Source: Hymenobacter sp. J193 (GTDB lineage: Bacteria; Bacteroidota; Bacteroidia; Cytophagales; Hymenobacteraceae). From it: 64,000 bases of DNA. The stretch is taken from positions 1,550,001-1,614,000 of the forward strand of contig NZ_JAJONE010000001.1 of the NCBI RefSeq assembly GCF_024700075.1, in the 5' to 3' direction. This document shows, piece after piece, positions 52,102-60,575 of the stretch. The notes under the pieces were generated by a model. That model was not told where the DNA came from. It was given only the letters and a program-made list of their open reading frames with translations, and made no database searches. Position 1 is the stretch's first letter, and each line of letters opens with the position of its first letter. Position numbers and translations under genes: made by a program.

Positions 52102-53124
52102 ATGGCCACGCTACTCAACGACGCACTCAACTTCTTGTCTAAGGCCACGCCGCGCCGCGTGTGGAACGCCGCGCAGGTAACGGGCGGCTACGTGCTGAGC
52201 AAGGCCACGGGCAAAGCCCGGCACTGGGGCCTGCCAGTGGCCTTGTCGTTTGAGCCCACGACGAGTTGCAACCTACGCTGCCCGGAGTGCCCCAGCGGCC
52301 TGCGCTCCTTCACGCGGCCCACCGGCATGCTGCCCGACGAGCTGTTCCGGCAGACCATCGACGAGGTAGCTTCGCGGCTGTGGTACCTGATTTTCTACTT
52401 CCAGGGAGAGCCGTACCTGCACCCCAACTTCCTGGACCTAGTGCAATACGCCGCCAAGAAAGGCATCTACACCGCTACCAGCACCAACGCCCACTACCTC
52501 AACGACAAGAATGCGCGCCGCACGGTAGAGTCGGGCCTCGACAGGCTAATCATTTCCTTGGATGGCACCACCCAGGAGGTGTACCAGCAGTACCGTGTAG
52601 GCGGCAAGCTCGATAAAGTACTGGAAGGCACCCGCAACCTAATTAAGTGGCGGCGGGAGCTGAAGTCGCAGACGCCGCGGGTGGTGTTTCAGTTTCTGGT
52701 GGTGCGCCCCAACGAGCACCAGATGGCCGAGGCGAAGCAGCTGGCCCGGGAGCTGGGCGTGGATGACGTGTGGTTTAAAACCGCCCAGATTTACGACTAC
52801 CAGCAAGGCTCCCCGCTGATTCCGACCATCGACTACTACTCCCGCTACGAAAACAACCAGGACGGTACCTGGAGCATCAAAAACCGCCTGCTCAACCACT
52901 GCTGGAAGATGTGGCACTCGTGCGTGGTCACCTGGGACGGGCTGGTGGTGCCCTGCTGCTTCGATAAAGACGCTGAATACCGCCTCGGCGACCTGAAAAC
53001 GCAGACCTTCCGCCAACTCTGGCACGGCCCTAAATACCGCCAGTTCCGCGCCTCCCTCCTCAAAGGCCGCGACCAGATAGACATGTGCCGCAACTGCACT
53101 GAGGGCACCAAGGTGTGGGGGTGA
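52102..53124 (+). CDS. Radical SAM protein with SPASM domain
   Basis: A 340-residue radical SAM enzyme. The 4Fe-4S cluster motif CNLRCPEC is near residues 57-64, SAM-binding YFQGEPYLHP near 97 and LIISLDGTT near 153. The C-terminal SPASM region holds cysteines in CWKMWHSC, VVPCCFDKD and MCRNC for one or two extra clusters. Related enzymes modify peptides or act on lipids and cofactors; no precursor peptide gene is seen nearby. ATG 52102 (MATLLNDALNFL) is chosen; an upstream in-frame extension is Cys/Gly-rich and not conserved-looking. It is 110 nt behind the SxxC protein. Confidence 0.88.
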   Translation: MATLLNDALNFLSKATPRRVWNAAQVTGGYVLSKATGKARHWGLPVALSFEPTTSCNLRCPECPSGLRSFTRPTGMLPDELFRQTIDEVASRLWYLIFYFQGEPYLHPNFLDLVQYAAKKGIYTATSTNAHYLNDKNARRTVESGLDRLIISLDGTTQEVYQQYRVGGKLDKVLEGTRNLIKWRRELKSQTPRVVFQFLVVRPNEHQMAEAKQLARELGVDDVWFKTAQIYDYQQGSPLIPTIDYYSRYENNQDGTWSIKNRLLNHCWKMWHSCVVTWDGLVVPCCFDKDAEYRLGDLKTQTFRQLWHGPKYRQFRASLLKGRDQIDMCRNCTEGTKVWG

Positions 53125-53129
53125 TTTCT

Positions 53130-53390
53130 TAATGTGCTGCGCTTCGCTAATGTGGAGAATGTGGGCAATGTGCTAATGAGTGTCATTGCGAGCGAAGTGA
53201 AGCAATCCGTCCTCTGAAACGTACTTCACGTTCTTTTACCAGAAAGCCCTTTCCCGTTCGCGCAGGAAAGGGCTTTTCACTGAATAAAGCTCAGTGCATT
53301 GCTCAGGACGGATTGCTTCGCTTCGCTCGCGACAATTGAAGCATTAGCACATCAGCACATTTCTCCACATTAGCGAAGCGCAGCACATTA
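53130..53390. repeat. 261-bp palindromic element with embedded terminator
   Basis: A perfect 29-bp inverted repeat forms the ends (TAATGTGCTGCGCTTCGCTA at 53130, complement ending 53390). A second, inner pair of 26 bp with one mismatch (GCGAGCGAAGTGAAGCAATC at 53188 and its mirror ending 53330) lies inside, with a terminator hairpin in the centre. It fills the whole gap between two convergent genes. Confidence 0.85.
53243..53277 (+). terminator. Terminator inside the palindromic element
   Basis: AAAGCCCTTTCC pairs with GGAAAGGGCTTT, then T. It ends the radical SAM transcript and can also work on the minus strand. Confidence 0.75.
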
Positions 53391-53394
53391 AACA

Positions 53395-54689
53395 CTACTC
53401 TCCCCACGGATACATATTGGGCGGGGTATGCTCATCGGGGTGGGTGGGCAGGGCGTGGAGGGCCTGGGTCTGGTCGATGAAGAGGAAAGCATCGTACCGC
53501 TCCGGGATAATGGAAGGCACGTAGTTGCCGAAACGCTCGAACTCCGGCCGGTACACTACGCCAATGGCCCGGTGCCCGATGGGTTTGCGCAGCGCCGCAA
53601 CGTTGCGCAGCTCTTCCGAGAGCAGCAGCGCATTCTGCCCCCCAGCTGCTGATGAAGCATATGCTCCCAGGAGCCGCGGGTAGCTTCCGGCACGGTCATC
53701 TTTTCCGGCGTGGCGCCCCACTTTTTACTGGCTACCACCGTGCCCTGGTAGGAGTCAAAGCCCACAGCAAACACCTGGTTGCGGCCGTAGGCTTCGCGGG
53801 CCAGCTGGCCTACGTTTACCGACCCGTCGCGGGGCATATCGGTGTAGCGGGCATCGCCGATATGGGTGTTATGCTCCCAGATGATTGTCTTGCTGTCGGG
53901 GCCGTGCAGGTTGAGCAGGCGCATCAGGGTTTCCATCATGTGCTGGTCGCGCACGTTCCAGGAAGCCGAGCCGCCCTGAATCATGGCCCGGTAGTACCGC
54001 TCCGCGTTTACGGCCACCAGGGCATTCTGCTCGGCGTTGAACTGCTGCTCCCGCTCGGGCAGACCCTGTGGGTGCTGACTGGCTACCTGCTGCCGCAGGG
54101 CTTGCAGCATGTCCGTCACTTCGTCCTCGCAGTCCTGCGACACGTAGGCCACGGCCTGGGCGTACTCCTGCGGGTCGTTGCCGAAGGGCTCGAAGCACTG
54201 AAATGCCTTGTGCGCAGCCTGAACGGCCCCGTCGCCCTGCTTTTCCACGTAGTGCAGAATCTCCTGCAACGACTCCCAGAGGCTGTACACATCGAGGCCA
54301 TAGAAGCCCACGCGCTGCTCTAGGGGCTGCTGGCGATTGTGTTGGTGCAGCCACTCCACCAGGGCCGCAATTTCCCAGTTACCCCACATCCAGGTAGGCC
54401 ACCGGTTAAACGTCTGCAGCAACTTGGCTGGGGTACCGTAGCTGACGGTATCCTGCTTGATAGCGGCATTCACCTCGAAGCAGTCGGGCCAGTCGCCTTC
54501 CACGGCTAGGAAGCGGAAGCCTTTTTCCTGAATAAGCCGCTTGCTGATGGCGGTGCGCCAGGTATAGTACTCGGAGGTACCGTGCGAAGCCTCGCCCAGC
54601 AGCACGATGCGGGCGTCGCCGATGGCCTCCAGCAACGGGTCCAGATCGGCAGCAGAAGTGAGCGGATGGGTGGGCAGCATGGTGGGCAT
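53395..54689 (-). pseudogene. Erythromycin-esterase-family gene broken by a frameshift in a G6 run
   Basis: The first frame, from ATG 54689, gives a normal N-terminal and middle part of an EreA-like protein: IVLLGEASHGTSEYYTWRTAI near residue 29, FLAVEGDWPDCFEVN near 57 and TIIWEHNTHIGDARY near 275. It goes astray after MLHQQLGG. The family end continues in another frame as QNALLLSEELRNVAALRKPIG to NMYPWGE at 53395. The break is at six G (plus strand CCCCCC 53638-53643); seven would restore the frame. No signal peptide, unlike the paralogue at 33929. Either a real mutation, a phase-variable run or a read error. Confidence 0.75.
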
Positions 54690-54779
54690 AGTCGAGGTTG
54701 AATAGGCCAGAAACAGCAGCGTGCGGCGCAACCCCTTGGTCGCGCCGCACGCCGGGCACCGAAAAGACGACAGTAAAGT

Positions 54780-55121
54780 CTATTTGTGGTGTTTATGCAG
54801 GTTTTTGCCGAGGTCTTCTACCTGCTTCAGGAAATCGAGCGAGTCGGAGTCGCCATAGGTGCCGTAGGCCGAGGAGATGGTACCGCGCACGCCGTCGTTG
54901 GTTTCCAGCGCGTACAGAATCGACATATCATCGGGGTCCGACTCGCCCTCAAAGCGGTAAAAATCCACGATGGTCACATCCTCCGGCCCGTAGGTTTTGT
55001 TGGAGTCGGAGCCGATGGTGCAGAGGCGCCCACCTCTTACCTGAAAGTCCTGCGTGTAGCCATCCGAGGAAAGTTTTTTCTCGACGTTGATGAGGGAGCG
55101 TTCTTCTTCTTTGTCTTGCAT
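54780..55121 (-). CDS. Small conserved Bacteroidota protein
   Basis: A 113-residue soluble acidic protein. The pattern EKKLSSDGYTQDFQV, then YGPEDVTIVDFYRFEGESDPDDMSILYALETNDG and AYGTYGDSDS, is that of a short family common in Bacteroidota, sometimes labelled a phosphoribosylpyrophosphate synthetase by mistake; it has none of that enzyme's motifs. Function unknown. 127 nt behind the FeoB-associated protein, with a terminator between. Confidence 0.78.
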   Translation of the reverse strand: MQDKEEERSLINVEKKLSSDGYTQDFQVRGGRLCTIGSDSNKTYGPEDVTIVDFYRFEGESDPDDMSILYALETNDGVRGTISSAYGTYGDSDSLDFLKQVEDLGKNLHKHHK

Positions 55122-55181
55122 GGCGAAGGGAGAGTTGGATGTGGGAGAGAGTCGGTGGGAAGCGGGGCGCTGAAAAGACGA

Positions 55182-55217
55182 GCCCCCGCCCCGGCTATAC
55201 GAGGCCGGGACGGGGGC
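55182..55217 (-). terminator. Terminator of the small Cys-rich membrane protein gene
   Basis: GCCCCCGCCCCGGC against GCCGGGACGGGGGC; the one mismatch becomes a G-U pair in the minus RNA. TCGTCTTTT follows. Confidence 0.68.
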
Positions 55218-55248
55218 AGGTTGTCTGAAATTAAAGTGGAGTTAACGG

Positions 55249-55443
55249 CTAGGCCGTTGGCTGCCGGGCCGCAGCGGCTTCGATGGTGCGCTGCAGCCGG
55301 TCTACATCAATAGTGGAGCAGGCCCCGCAGCCCTTGGCGCAGCCCGCCGCGCTTTTCGTGAAGAAGGCGCGCCAGAAAATCCGGCCAACGTAGAAGGCCG
55401 CACCCACGAAGAGTAGCGCGATGATGAGGTATTGGAGCCACAT
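55249..55443 (-). CDS. FeoB-associated Cys-rich membrane protein
   Basis: A 64-residue protein: one N-terminal membrane helix (LQYLIIALLFVGAAFYVGRIFW) and a cysteine cluster AAGCAKGCGACS near residues 33-44. This is the layout of the FeoB-associated Cys-rich membrane protein family, which often sits next to the ferrous iron transporter FeoB. No feoA or feoB is in this window. The ATG at 55443 opens the helix; a longer in-frame extension is not plausible. Confidence 0.78.
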   Translation of the reverse strand: MWLQYLIIALLFVGAAFYVGRIFWRAFFTKSAAGCAKGCGACSTIDVDRLQRTIEAAAARQPTA

Positions 55444-55498
55444 GATGGTCGGATAACTCCCGGCGGCGGGTTTTAGTTTTTGGTTTGAAGTGTTTTCT

Positions 55499-55631
55499 GC
55501 GCTGGCGAAGGACCTGCCTTTTCTCGGTGCTGTTGGCCGTTCAACGTTCGGAAGCTCAGTCTGAGGAACAGAAGCGTTGCACAAGCTTAGTCAGTTATCA
55601 GAGGCAGGTCCTTCGCTTCGCTCAGGATGAC
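55499..55631. repeat. Interspersed inverted repeat, GCGAAGGACCTGCC type
   Basis: GCGAAGGACCTGCC at 55505-55518 is mirrored by GGCAGGTCCTTCGC at 55602-55615, with about 80 bp between and a CTTCGCTCAGGATGACA flank. It resembles the inner arms of the element at 53130 in style (GCGAAG cores) and occupies the gap between two genes. Confidence 0.6.
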
Positions 55632-55649
55632 ACGATAGTAGCACACCGG

Positions 55650-56450
55650 CTACGACCAGTGCTGCTGCATAATCTGCTGCATCTGGTCGTGCACGGCCCG
55701 GTTGGAAGCCAGCACTTCGCGGCCGAAAACCGGGTCGCCGTCGTGCAGAAACTGGGTAACGTGCCCGCCGGCCTCGCGCACCAGCAGAATACCGGCCGCC
55801 ACGTCGTAGGAGTTGATGTTGAACTCGAAGTAGCCCTCAAAGCGCCCGGCGGCCACCCAGGCCAGGTCCACGGCCGCCGAGCCCACGCGGCGGATGCCGT
55901 TGGTAGCGCCCATAAAATCCTTGAGGATGGCCAGATAAGTGTCTACCCGGTGGAAGTTGCTGTAGGGGAAGCCCGTGGCTACCAGGGAGTGGTTCAGCTC
56001 GGCGGTTTCGGAAACGTGGATACGCTTCTCGTTGCAGAACGCTCCGCCCCCGCGCACGGCCCGGAAGCATTCGTCCTGGTTTACCTCATAAACCACCCCA
56101 ACCACCAGCTCGCTGCCCTGCATTAAAGCCACGCTCACGGAATAGCAGGGCAGGCCGTGAATGAAGTTGGTGGTACCGTCGAGCGGGTCGATAATCCAGG
56201 TGAACTCCTCGGCCCGGCTGGGGGCGCCGGCGGTGCCTTCCTCCGTGATGAAGCCTGCCTGCGGCAGCAGCTCCCGCAGCCCGGCCACCAGCAGCTTTTC
56301 GGCTTCCTGGTCCACGTACGACACCATATCGTGCAGGCCCTTGTGCTGCACGCGGCTACGGTCGAAGCCCGCCGCTTCCTGGCGAATAAACTGGCCGGCC
56401 CGGCGGGCTACCTCGGCAGTTTCGAGACTGAGTTGAATGAAGTCCATCAT
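55650..56450 (-). CDS. Inositol monophosphatase-family protein
   Basis: A 266-residue Mg-dependent phosphatase. Motif 1 is WIIDPLDGTTNFIHG near residues 84-98 with the metal-binding Asp residues; FITEEGT near 68 gives the metal Glu. The second motif, normally WDxAAG, reads YDVAAGILLVREAGG near 215. It may act on inositol phosphate, other sugar phosphates or, as SuhB in E. coli, in RNA biology. Its start overlaps the stop of the gene at 56450-56800 by 1 nt (TAATG). Confidence 0.9.
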   Translation of the reverse strand: MMDFIQLSLETAEVARRAGQFIRQEAAGFDRSRVQHKGLHDMVSYVDQEAEKLLVAGLRELLPQAGFITEEGTAGAPSRAEEFTWIIDPLDGTTNFIHGLPCYSVSVALMQGSELVVGVVYEVNQDECFRAVRGGGAFCNEKRIHVSETAELNHSLVATGFPYSNFHRVDTYLAILKDFMGATNGIRRVGSAAVDLAWVAAGRFEGYFEFNINSYDVAAGILLVREAGGHVTQFLHDGDPVFGREVLASNRAVHDQMQQIMQQHWS

Positions 56451-56800
56451 TAGGGTTTAGTGGGCAAAAGATCTACCCATTTATTGTTCACAAGCTTTTC
56501 GAAGTGCCCCCATTGCGGCTGGCCTTCTACGCGGCCTTTTACGCGTACTGGCTCAATCCAATCACTCTGACAATGCTCGTGTAAATCAGGTAATGGATTC
56601 CAAGAGTTGGAGGCAACTTTATATTTCTCTTCGGCTGCTTCTTCAGCCATAGCAACTGTCTCGAACCATTCATCTGAAACAGACGACGCATCTTTGAGCG
56701 TGTTATATGCAAAAAGGTAAACGCCGCTTTCTGCATCGTCATGAATCATCAGGCGCACTACTTCCGTCATAGGTGCGGGAACGAGGGCGCCTTTTCTCAT
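56450..56800 (-). CDS. Hypothetical protein coupled between lnt and the IMPase gene
   Basis: A 116-residue soluble acidic protein I do not recognise. ATG 56800 overlaps the lnt stop in an ATGA, which is why it is preferred to the inner ATG at 56770; its own stop overlaps the next start in a TAATG. Composition is slightly more AT-rich than the neighbours. The sequence has several Trp (SDEWFETV, SNSWNPLPDLHEHC, QPQWGHF, NKWVDLLP) spaced like a small interaction domain. No membrane segment. Confidence 0.75.
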   Translation of the reverse strand: MRKGALVPAPMTEVVRLMIHDDAESGVYLFAYNTLKDASSVSDEWFETVAMAEEAAEEKYKVASNSWNPLPDLHEHCQSDWIEPVRVKGRVEGQPQWGHFEKLVNNKWVDLLPTKP

Positions 56801-58434
56801 CCGGTCACTTTCGGCTGCATGAATCTCCTCACCACTACCCACGCCAGCAGCAGCACCGCCAGCACTTGGCAGGCCGGGCCAATCAGCTCACCATAGCGCA
56901 CGTAGAAGGTTTGCTCGGTGTTGAGGCGCACGGTAGCGCGGCTTACGGCCTGCTGCCACCACGCGGTGCGCTGGGTGATTTCGCCTTTTTGATTGATGAA
57001 GCCCGAAATGCCGGTGTTGGCGGAGCGGGCTATGTCGCGGCGGGTTTCGATAGCGCGCAGGGTGGCGTACTGCAAATGCTGCTGGTGGCCGGGCGAGTCG
57101 GACCACCAGCCGTCGTTGGTGATGATGCCGATGAGCGTGGCCCCGTTGCGGATGTAGTCGCGCACAAAGTCGCCGTAGATGGACTCGTAGCAGATAACCG
57201 GGCCCACGCGCAGTGCCGGGGGGCGCATCTGGTACACCGTGCGCTCGGGCTGGGAGCCCAGCCCCCCGGCCGTGCCGCCGAGGTCAATGACGAAGGCCGA
57301 CAGCCACGGCGGCACGCCCTCCACGCCCGGCACCAGCCGCGACTTATGGTAGAACTCCGGTACGCCCGAGGCGCCCGGCAGGTGCACGGCCGTGTTGAAA
57401 ATGTCGTAGTAGCCCATATCCTGGCGGAAACGGGCGGTGGGGCTGGCTTTTTCCTTGGAAGGGTAGCGGCCCACGCTCGTAAGGCCCGTAATGAGCTCCA
57501 CGTTGGGGTGCTGCCCCAGCCATTGCCGGATGCGTTGGATCTTGAGGTTACTGTCGAAAGAGTCCTCGAAGTAGATTTCGTCGAGGGAGGTTTCGGGCCA
57601 GAGCACCAGCTGGGTCTGGGGCGTCAGGTTCTGCTCGGTGAGCGTGAGCAGGCGCGTGAGCTGCTCATCAAAGGAAATAAACTTGCTGCCGCCCTCAAAC
57701 TTCTCGTTGAACGGGTCCACGTTGGGCTGCACCACCAACACCTCGGCCGTGGCCCCCTTTTCCTGGTAGCTGCTGCCGATGAGGTAGGACGCACCGACAG
57801 GCAGCAAAACTGCTAAAACCGGCCACAGCCAACGCAACTTCAACTTACCTGAGGCCACGACTTCAGCCCGCCGCCGTTGCCAGCCAAACCACGCCCCAAA
57901 CACCAGGATATTTACCAGCCATATCCACACGGAGCCGCCCAGAAAGCCAGTGTACTCATACCACTGCACCCACTGGTTGGCCTGCGCAAAGCCGTTGCCG
58001 AGTGTGAGCCAGGGCCAAGTCAGAAACCAGTGCAGGTGCAATTGCTCGAAGGCTATCCAGTATATCGGGAGCGAAAGGTAGCCCAGCGTAGCGCCCAGTC
58101 GTTTTTTGGTGTGGTAGAACGCCATCAGCGGCGCGCTCATCATCAGGGCATTGCAGACCACGGCCGCGATGCCGCCGCCCAGGGTGCTGTAGCTCACCCA
58201 GTAGGTGGTAAACAGATTCCAGAGCAGCAGCAGCAGGTAGGAATAGCGCCACACTTTCCAGCCGCTGGCCCCGCGTTCCGTGAGCAGTTGCTCCAGCCGC
58301 AGATACGGCACCCAGCCAACCAGCAGCAGGGCGGCCAGCGGCGCCGGATTCACCGGCCAGCCGGCCCATAGCAGAAAGCCCCCCAGCCAGGCCAGCCCAA
58401 GCGGTACGCCCAGCGCCAGCTTGCGGGAAGGCAT
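56797..58434 (-). CDS. lnt: Apolipoprotein N-acyltransferase
   Basis: A 545-residue inner-membrane enzyme that adds the third acyl chain to lipoproteins. Six or more N-terminal helices (from LGLAWLGGFLLWAGW) precede a nitrilase domain. The catalytic Glu is in LVLWPETSLDE near residue 282, the Lys in FYHKSRLVPGVEG near 363 and the nucleophile Cys in GPVICYESIYGDF near 413. A last membrane segment (LIGPACQVLAVLLLAWVVV) closes the protein. ATG 58434 is used; an upstream extension is unrelated. It is coupled to the small gene at 56800 and follows rsmI after 28 nt. Confidence 0.92.
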   Translation of the reverse strand: MPSRKLALGVPLGLAWLGGFLLWAGWPVNPAPLAALLLVGWVPYLRLEQLLTERGASGWKVWRYSYLLLLLWNLFTTYWVSYSTLGGGIAAVVCNALMMSAPLMAFYHTKKRLGATLGYLSLPIYWIAFEQLHLHWFLTWPWLTLGNGFAQANQWVQWYEYTGFLGGSVWIWLVNILVFGAWFGWQRRRAEVVASGKLKLRWLWPVLAVLLPVGASYLIGSSYQEKGATAEVLVVQPNVDPFNEKFEGGSKFISFDEQLTRLLTLTEQNLTPQTQLVLWPETSLDEIYFEDSFDSNLKIQRIRQWLGQHPNVELITGLTSVGRYPSKEKASPTARFRQDMGYYDIFNTAVHLPGASGVPEFYHKSRLVPGVEGVPPWLSAFVIDLGGTAGGLGSQPERTVYQMRPPALRVGPVICYESIYGDFVRDYIRNGATLIGIITNDGWWSDSPGHQQHLQYATLRAIETRRDIARSANTGISGFINQKGEITQRTAWWQQAVSRATVRLNTEQTFYVRYGELIGPACQVLAVLLLAWVVVRRFMQPKVTG

Positions 58435-58462
58435 TGCGGTGGAAGAAGTTCTTGGGTTCGAG

Positions 58463-59191
58463 TTAGTCGTCGGCACGATGGGTTTCTTTACTGCGTTCTT
58501 CTTTGCGGCCCTGCACCACCAGCACAATTTCGCCTTTGATGGCGGGCCGGGCGGAAAAGTTGGCCGCCAGCTCGGCCAGGGGAAGGGTCACGGTTTCCTC
58601 GAACAGCTTGGTTAGCTCCCGGCTCACCGATGCGGGCCGCTCGGGCCCCAGCACCTCGGCCAGCTGCTCCAGCGTCTTCACAATGCGGTGCGGCGACTCG
58701 TAGAAAATCATAGTCCGGGTTTCCGGTATCAGCTCGCGCAGACGGGTCTGCCGGCCTTTCTTCACCGGCAGAAAGCCCTCAAACGTAAACCGCTCGGCCC
58801 CAAACCCCGATTTCAGCAGAGCCGGCACCAGGGCCGTAGCGCCGGGCAGGCACTCCACTTTCAGGCCCCGGGCCAGGCACTCACGCACCAGCAGAAAGCC
58901 GGGGTCAGAAATGCCGGGCGTGCCCGCGTCGGATACCAGGGCCATGGTTTCGCCGCGCTCCAGCCGTTCCAGCAGGCGCTGCACCTGCTGGTGCTCGTTG
59001 TGCAGATGGTAGCTGAGCATGGGCTTTTTGAACCCCAGATGCTGGAGGAGCCGGCCGCTGGTGCGGGTATCTTCGGCCAGCACGGTGTCTACCTCGCCCA
59101 GCACCCGGATGGCCCGCAGGGTAATATCCTCCAGGTTGCCGATGGGCGTGGGCACGAGGTAGAGCAAGGTGGGCGCAGGAGTTTCAGCCAT
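58463..59191 (-). CDS. rsmI: 16S rRNA (cytidine-1402-2'-O)-methyltransferase
   Basis: A 242-residue SAM enzyme of the tetrapyrrole-methylase fold that methylates C1402 in the ribosomal decoding centre. Motifs are LYLVPTPIGNLEDITLRA near residues 8-25, LAEDTRTSGRLLQHLG near 37, ALVSDAGTPGISDPGFLLV near 80-98 and LPGATALVPALLKSG near 115. The ATG at 59191 (MAETPAPTL) is the best start. Same strand as lnt, 28 nt upstream. Confidence 0.95.
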   Translation of the reverse strand: MAETPAPTLLYLVPTPIGNLEDITLRAIRVLGEVDTVLAEDTRTSGRLLQHLGFKKPMLSYHLHNEHQQVQRLLERLERGETMALVSDAGTPGISDPGFLLVRECLARGLKVECLPGATALVPALLKSGFGAERFTFEGFLPVKKGRQTRLRELIPETRTMIFYESPHRIVKTLEQLAEVLGPERPASVSRELTKLFEETVTLPLAELAANFSARPAIKGEIVLVVQGRKEERSKETHRADD

Positions 59192-59262
59192 AAGCCGCAA
59201 AGGTAGACCACAGATGATGACGGATGCAGGAACGGATAAAAACGGATAACCCGGCGCCTTGG

Positions 59263-59535
59263 CTAGACCACCTCCGCGCCCGCCAGCGCTTCACCTTTAT
59301 AAGCCACCGCCAGCGTATCAATAGCCGCCGCGAGCTGCCGGTCCTTCTCGGTGATGGTGCGGCCGGCATCGTGGGTGCACAGGCGAAAGGAAACCACTTG
59401 GTACTCGTTGCTCCACCACGGATGATGCCCCTGAAACTCGGCCTCCTCGGCCACGTCGGTCATGAAGCTGAAGGCGGTTTGAAAGTCCTTGAAGCGGAAC
59501 GTGCAGGTAAGGGCGTTGTCGAGTTCAGTCCACAT
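59263..59535 (-). CDS. Pterin-4a-carbinolamine dehydratase
   Basis: A 90-residue protein that recycles 4a-hydroxytetrahydrobiopterin. The family signature is visible as FRFKDFQTAFSFMTDVAEEAE, then QGHHPWWSNEYQVVSFRLCTHDAGRTITEKD, with the His-His-Pro active site. Length is normal for PhhB/PCBD. No aromatic hydroxylase gene is in the window, so it may work with one elsewhere or in molybdopterin metabolism. 71 nt upstream of rsmI in the same direction. Confidence 0.92.
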   Translation of the reverse strand: MWTELDNALTCTFRFKDFQTAFSFMTDVAEEAEFQGHHPWWSNEYQVVSFRLCTHDAGRTITEKDRQLAAAIDTLAVAYKGEALAGAEVV

Positions 59536-59640
59536 GGGCGGGAAGGCAGGTTGGAAGGTATTAAGCCGCAACGTAAGCCCGGCCTTATCCAAACGCAACG
59601 GGCTGCGTAGAAATTCGCCTCACCATTTGCCCTCCAAGCC

Positions 59641-59898
59641 ATGCCATTGCACCGCCTGCTAGACCAGAAGCTAAGTAAAATCTACGAGCCGTCGTCGCGC
59701 GTGGATGACGTATTCAAGGGCTACGACATCACCTTTATTACCAATGAGCACGGCGAACCGGTAACGCTGTTCTTTGGCAAGCGCCGCCCCGATGGCGCCA
59801 TTGCGGGTGAGCGGTACACGCGCACCATCAAGCGGGAGCCAGGCAGCCTGGCGGTGAAATCGAGCCACTGGGACCTGCGGGGCAAGATTATGCGCTAA
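59641..59898 (+). CDS. Small hypothetical protein, 85 residues
   Basis: Soluble and rich in charged residues (YDITFITNEHGEPVTLFFGKRRPDGAIAGERYTRTIKREP). It looks like a small beta-rich domain; I do not know its family. Codon use and a clear ATG support it. Its last 11 nt overlap the end of the convergent NADAR gene. Confidence 0.7.
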   Translation: MPLHRLLDQKLSKIYEPSSRVDDVFKGYDITFITNEHGEPVTLFFGKRRPDGAIAGERYTRTIKREPGSLAVKSSHWDLRGKIMR

Positions 59899-60457
59899 GC
59901 CGCATCCGAACCTCCATCAGGGCAAACCCGAGCAGGTTGAGGCCTGCCCACTGCGCCGGATCGGCTGCCTTGGGGTCGTCCTGCGCCAGCCCGATTCCCC
60001 AGATGGCGTCCACCGGGCTGGCTTCTACCAGAACCCGTGGGGCGGTACCCAGCAGAAAATCCTGCAAGGCTGGATGCTGCCCGAACTTGGCTTCGTTGCC
60101 CGTCACGACGATACCAAAGCGGGCCGCATTCCACCGGGCTTCGTCGAAGTTTTTGATTTGGCGGCCCAGCTTTTTGGCTTCCTGCGGATGCCGGGAACCC
60201 AGAATGGCCTGGCGCGTGGGCTCATCGTCGAACAGGCGCGCTTTCTCGGCCATCATATAATGCTCGGTGGTGGCGTACGTTTCGCTGGCCAGGGTGAAAG
60301 GCGCCGGGTACCACTGGCTGAAGCACTCTTTGCCGACGGTGGCTCCGGGCTTGGCCGTATGCCCCCAGAAGTACAGGTATTTGACTGAATAGCCGGCCGC
60401 TAGCTGCGCGAGCAACTGCTCAACGGAACGGATTTCGGGAGTTGCAGCAGAAGCCAT
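59888..60457 (-). CDS. NADAR-family (YbiA-like) protein
   Basis: A 189-residue protein of the NADAR/DUF1768 superfamily. Family marks are YLYFWGHT near residue 23, CFSQWYPAPFTL near 43-54, TTEHYMMAEKARLF near 63, ILGSRHPQEAKKLGRQI near 83-99, FDEARWNAARFGIVVTGNEAKF near 101-122 and DAIWGIGLAQDDP near 147. YbiA hydrolyses N-glycosidic bonds of riboflavin intermediates; others act on ADP-ribose. Alone, convergent with the small gene at 59641. Confidence 0.9.
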   Translation of the reverse strand: MASAATPEIRSVEQLLAQLAAGYSVKYLYFWGHTAKPGATVGKECFSQWYPAPFTLASETYATTEHYMMAEKARLFDDEPTRQAILGSRHPQEAKKLGRQIKNFDEARWNAARFGIVVTGNEAKFGQHPALQDFLLGTAPRVLVEASPVDAIWGIGLAQDDPKAADPAQWAGLNLLGFALMEVRMRLSA

Positions 60458-60575
60458 AGCCGATATAGAAGCCGGGATTTTGTGGTGGTCGGCTCGTGGC
60501 CAAACCTAAACCTAAATCCGCAAACGGCAGTACACCCTAGGCAGATACCTTTCCCATTCCAACGACGAACTTCCT

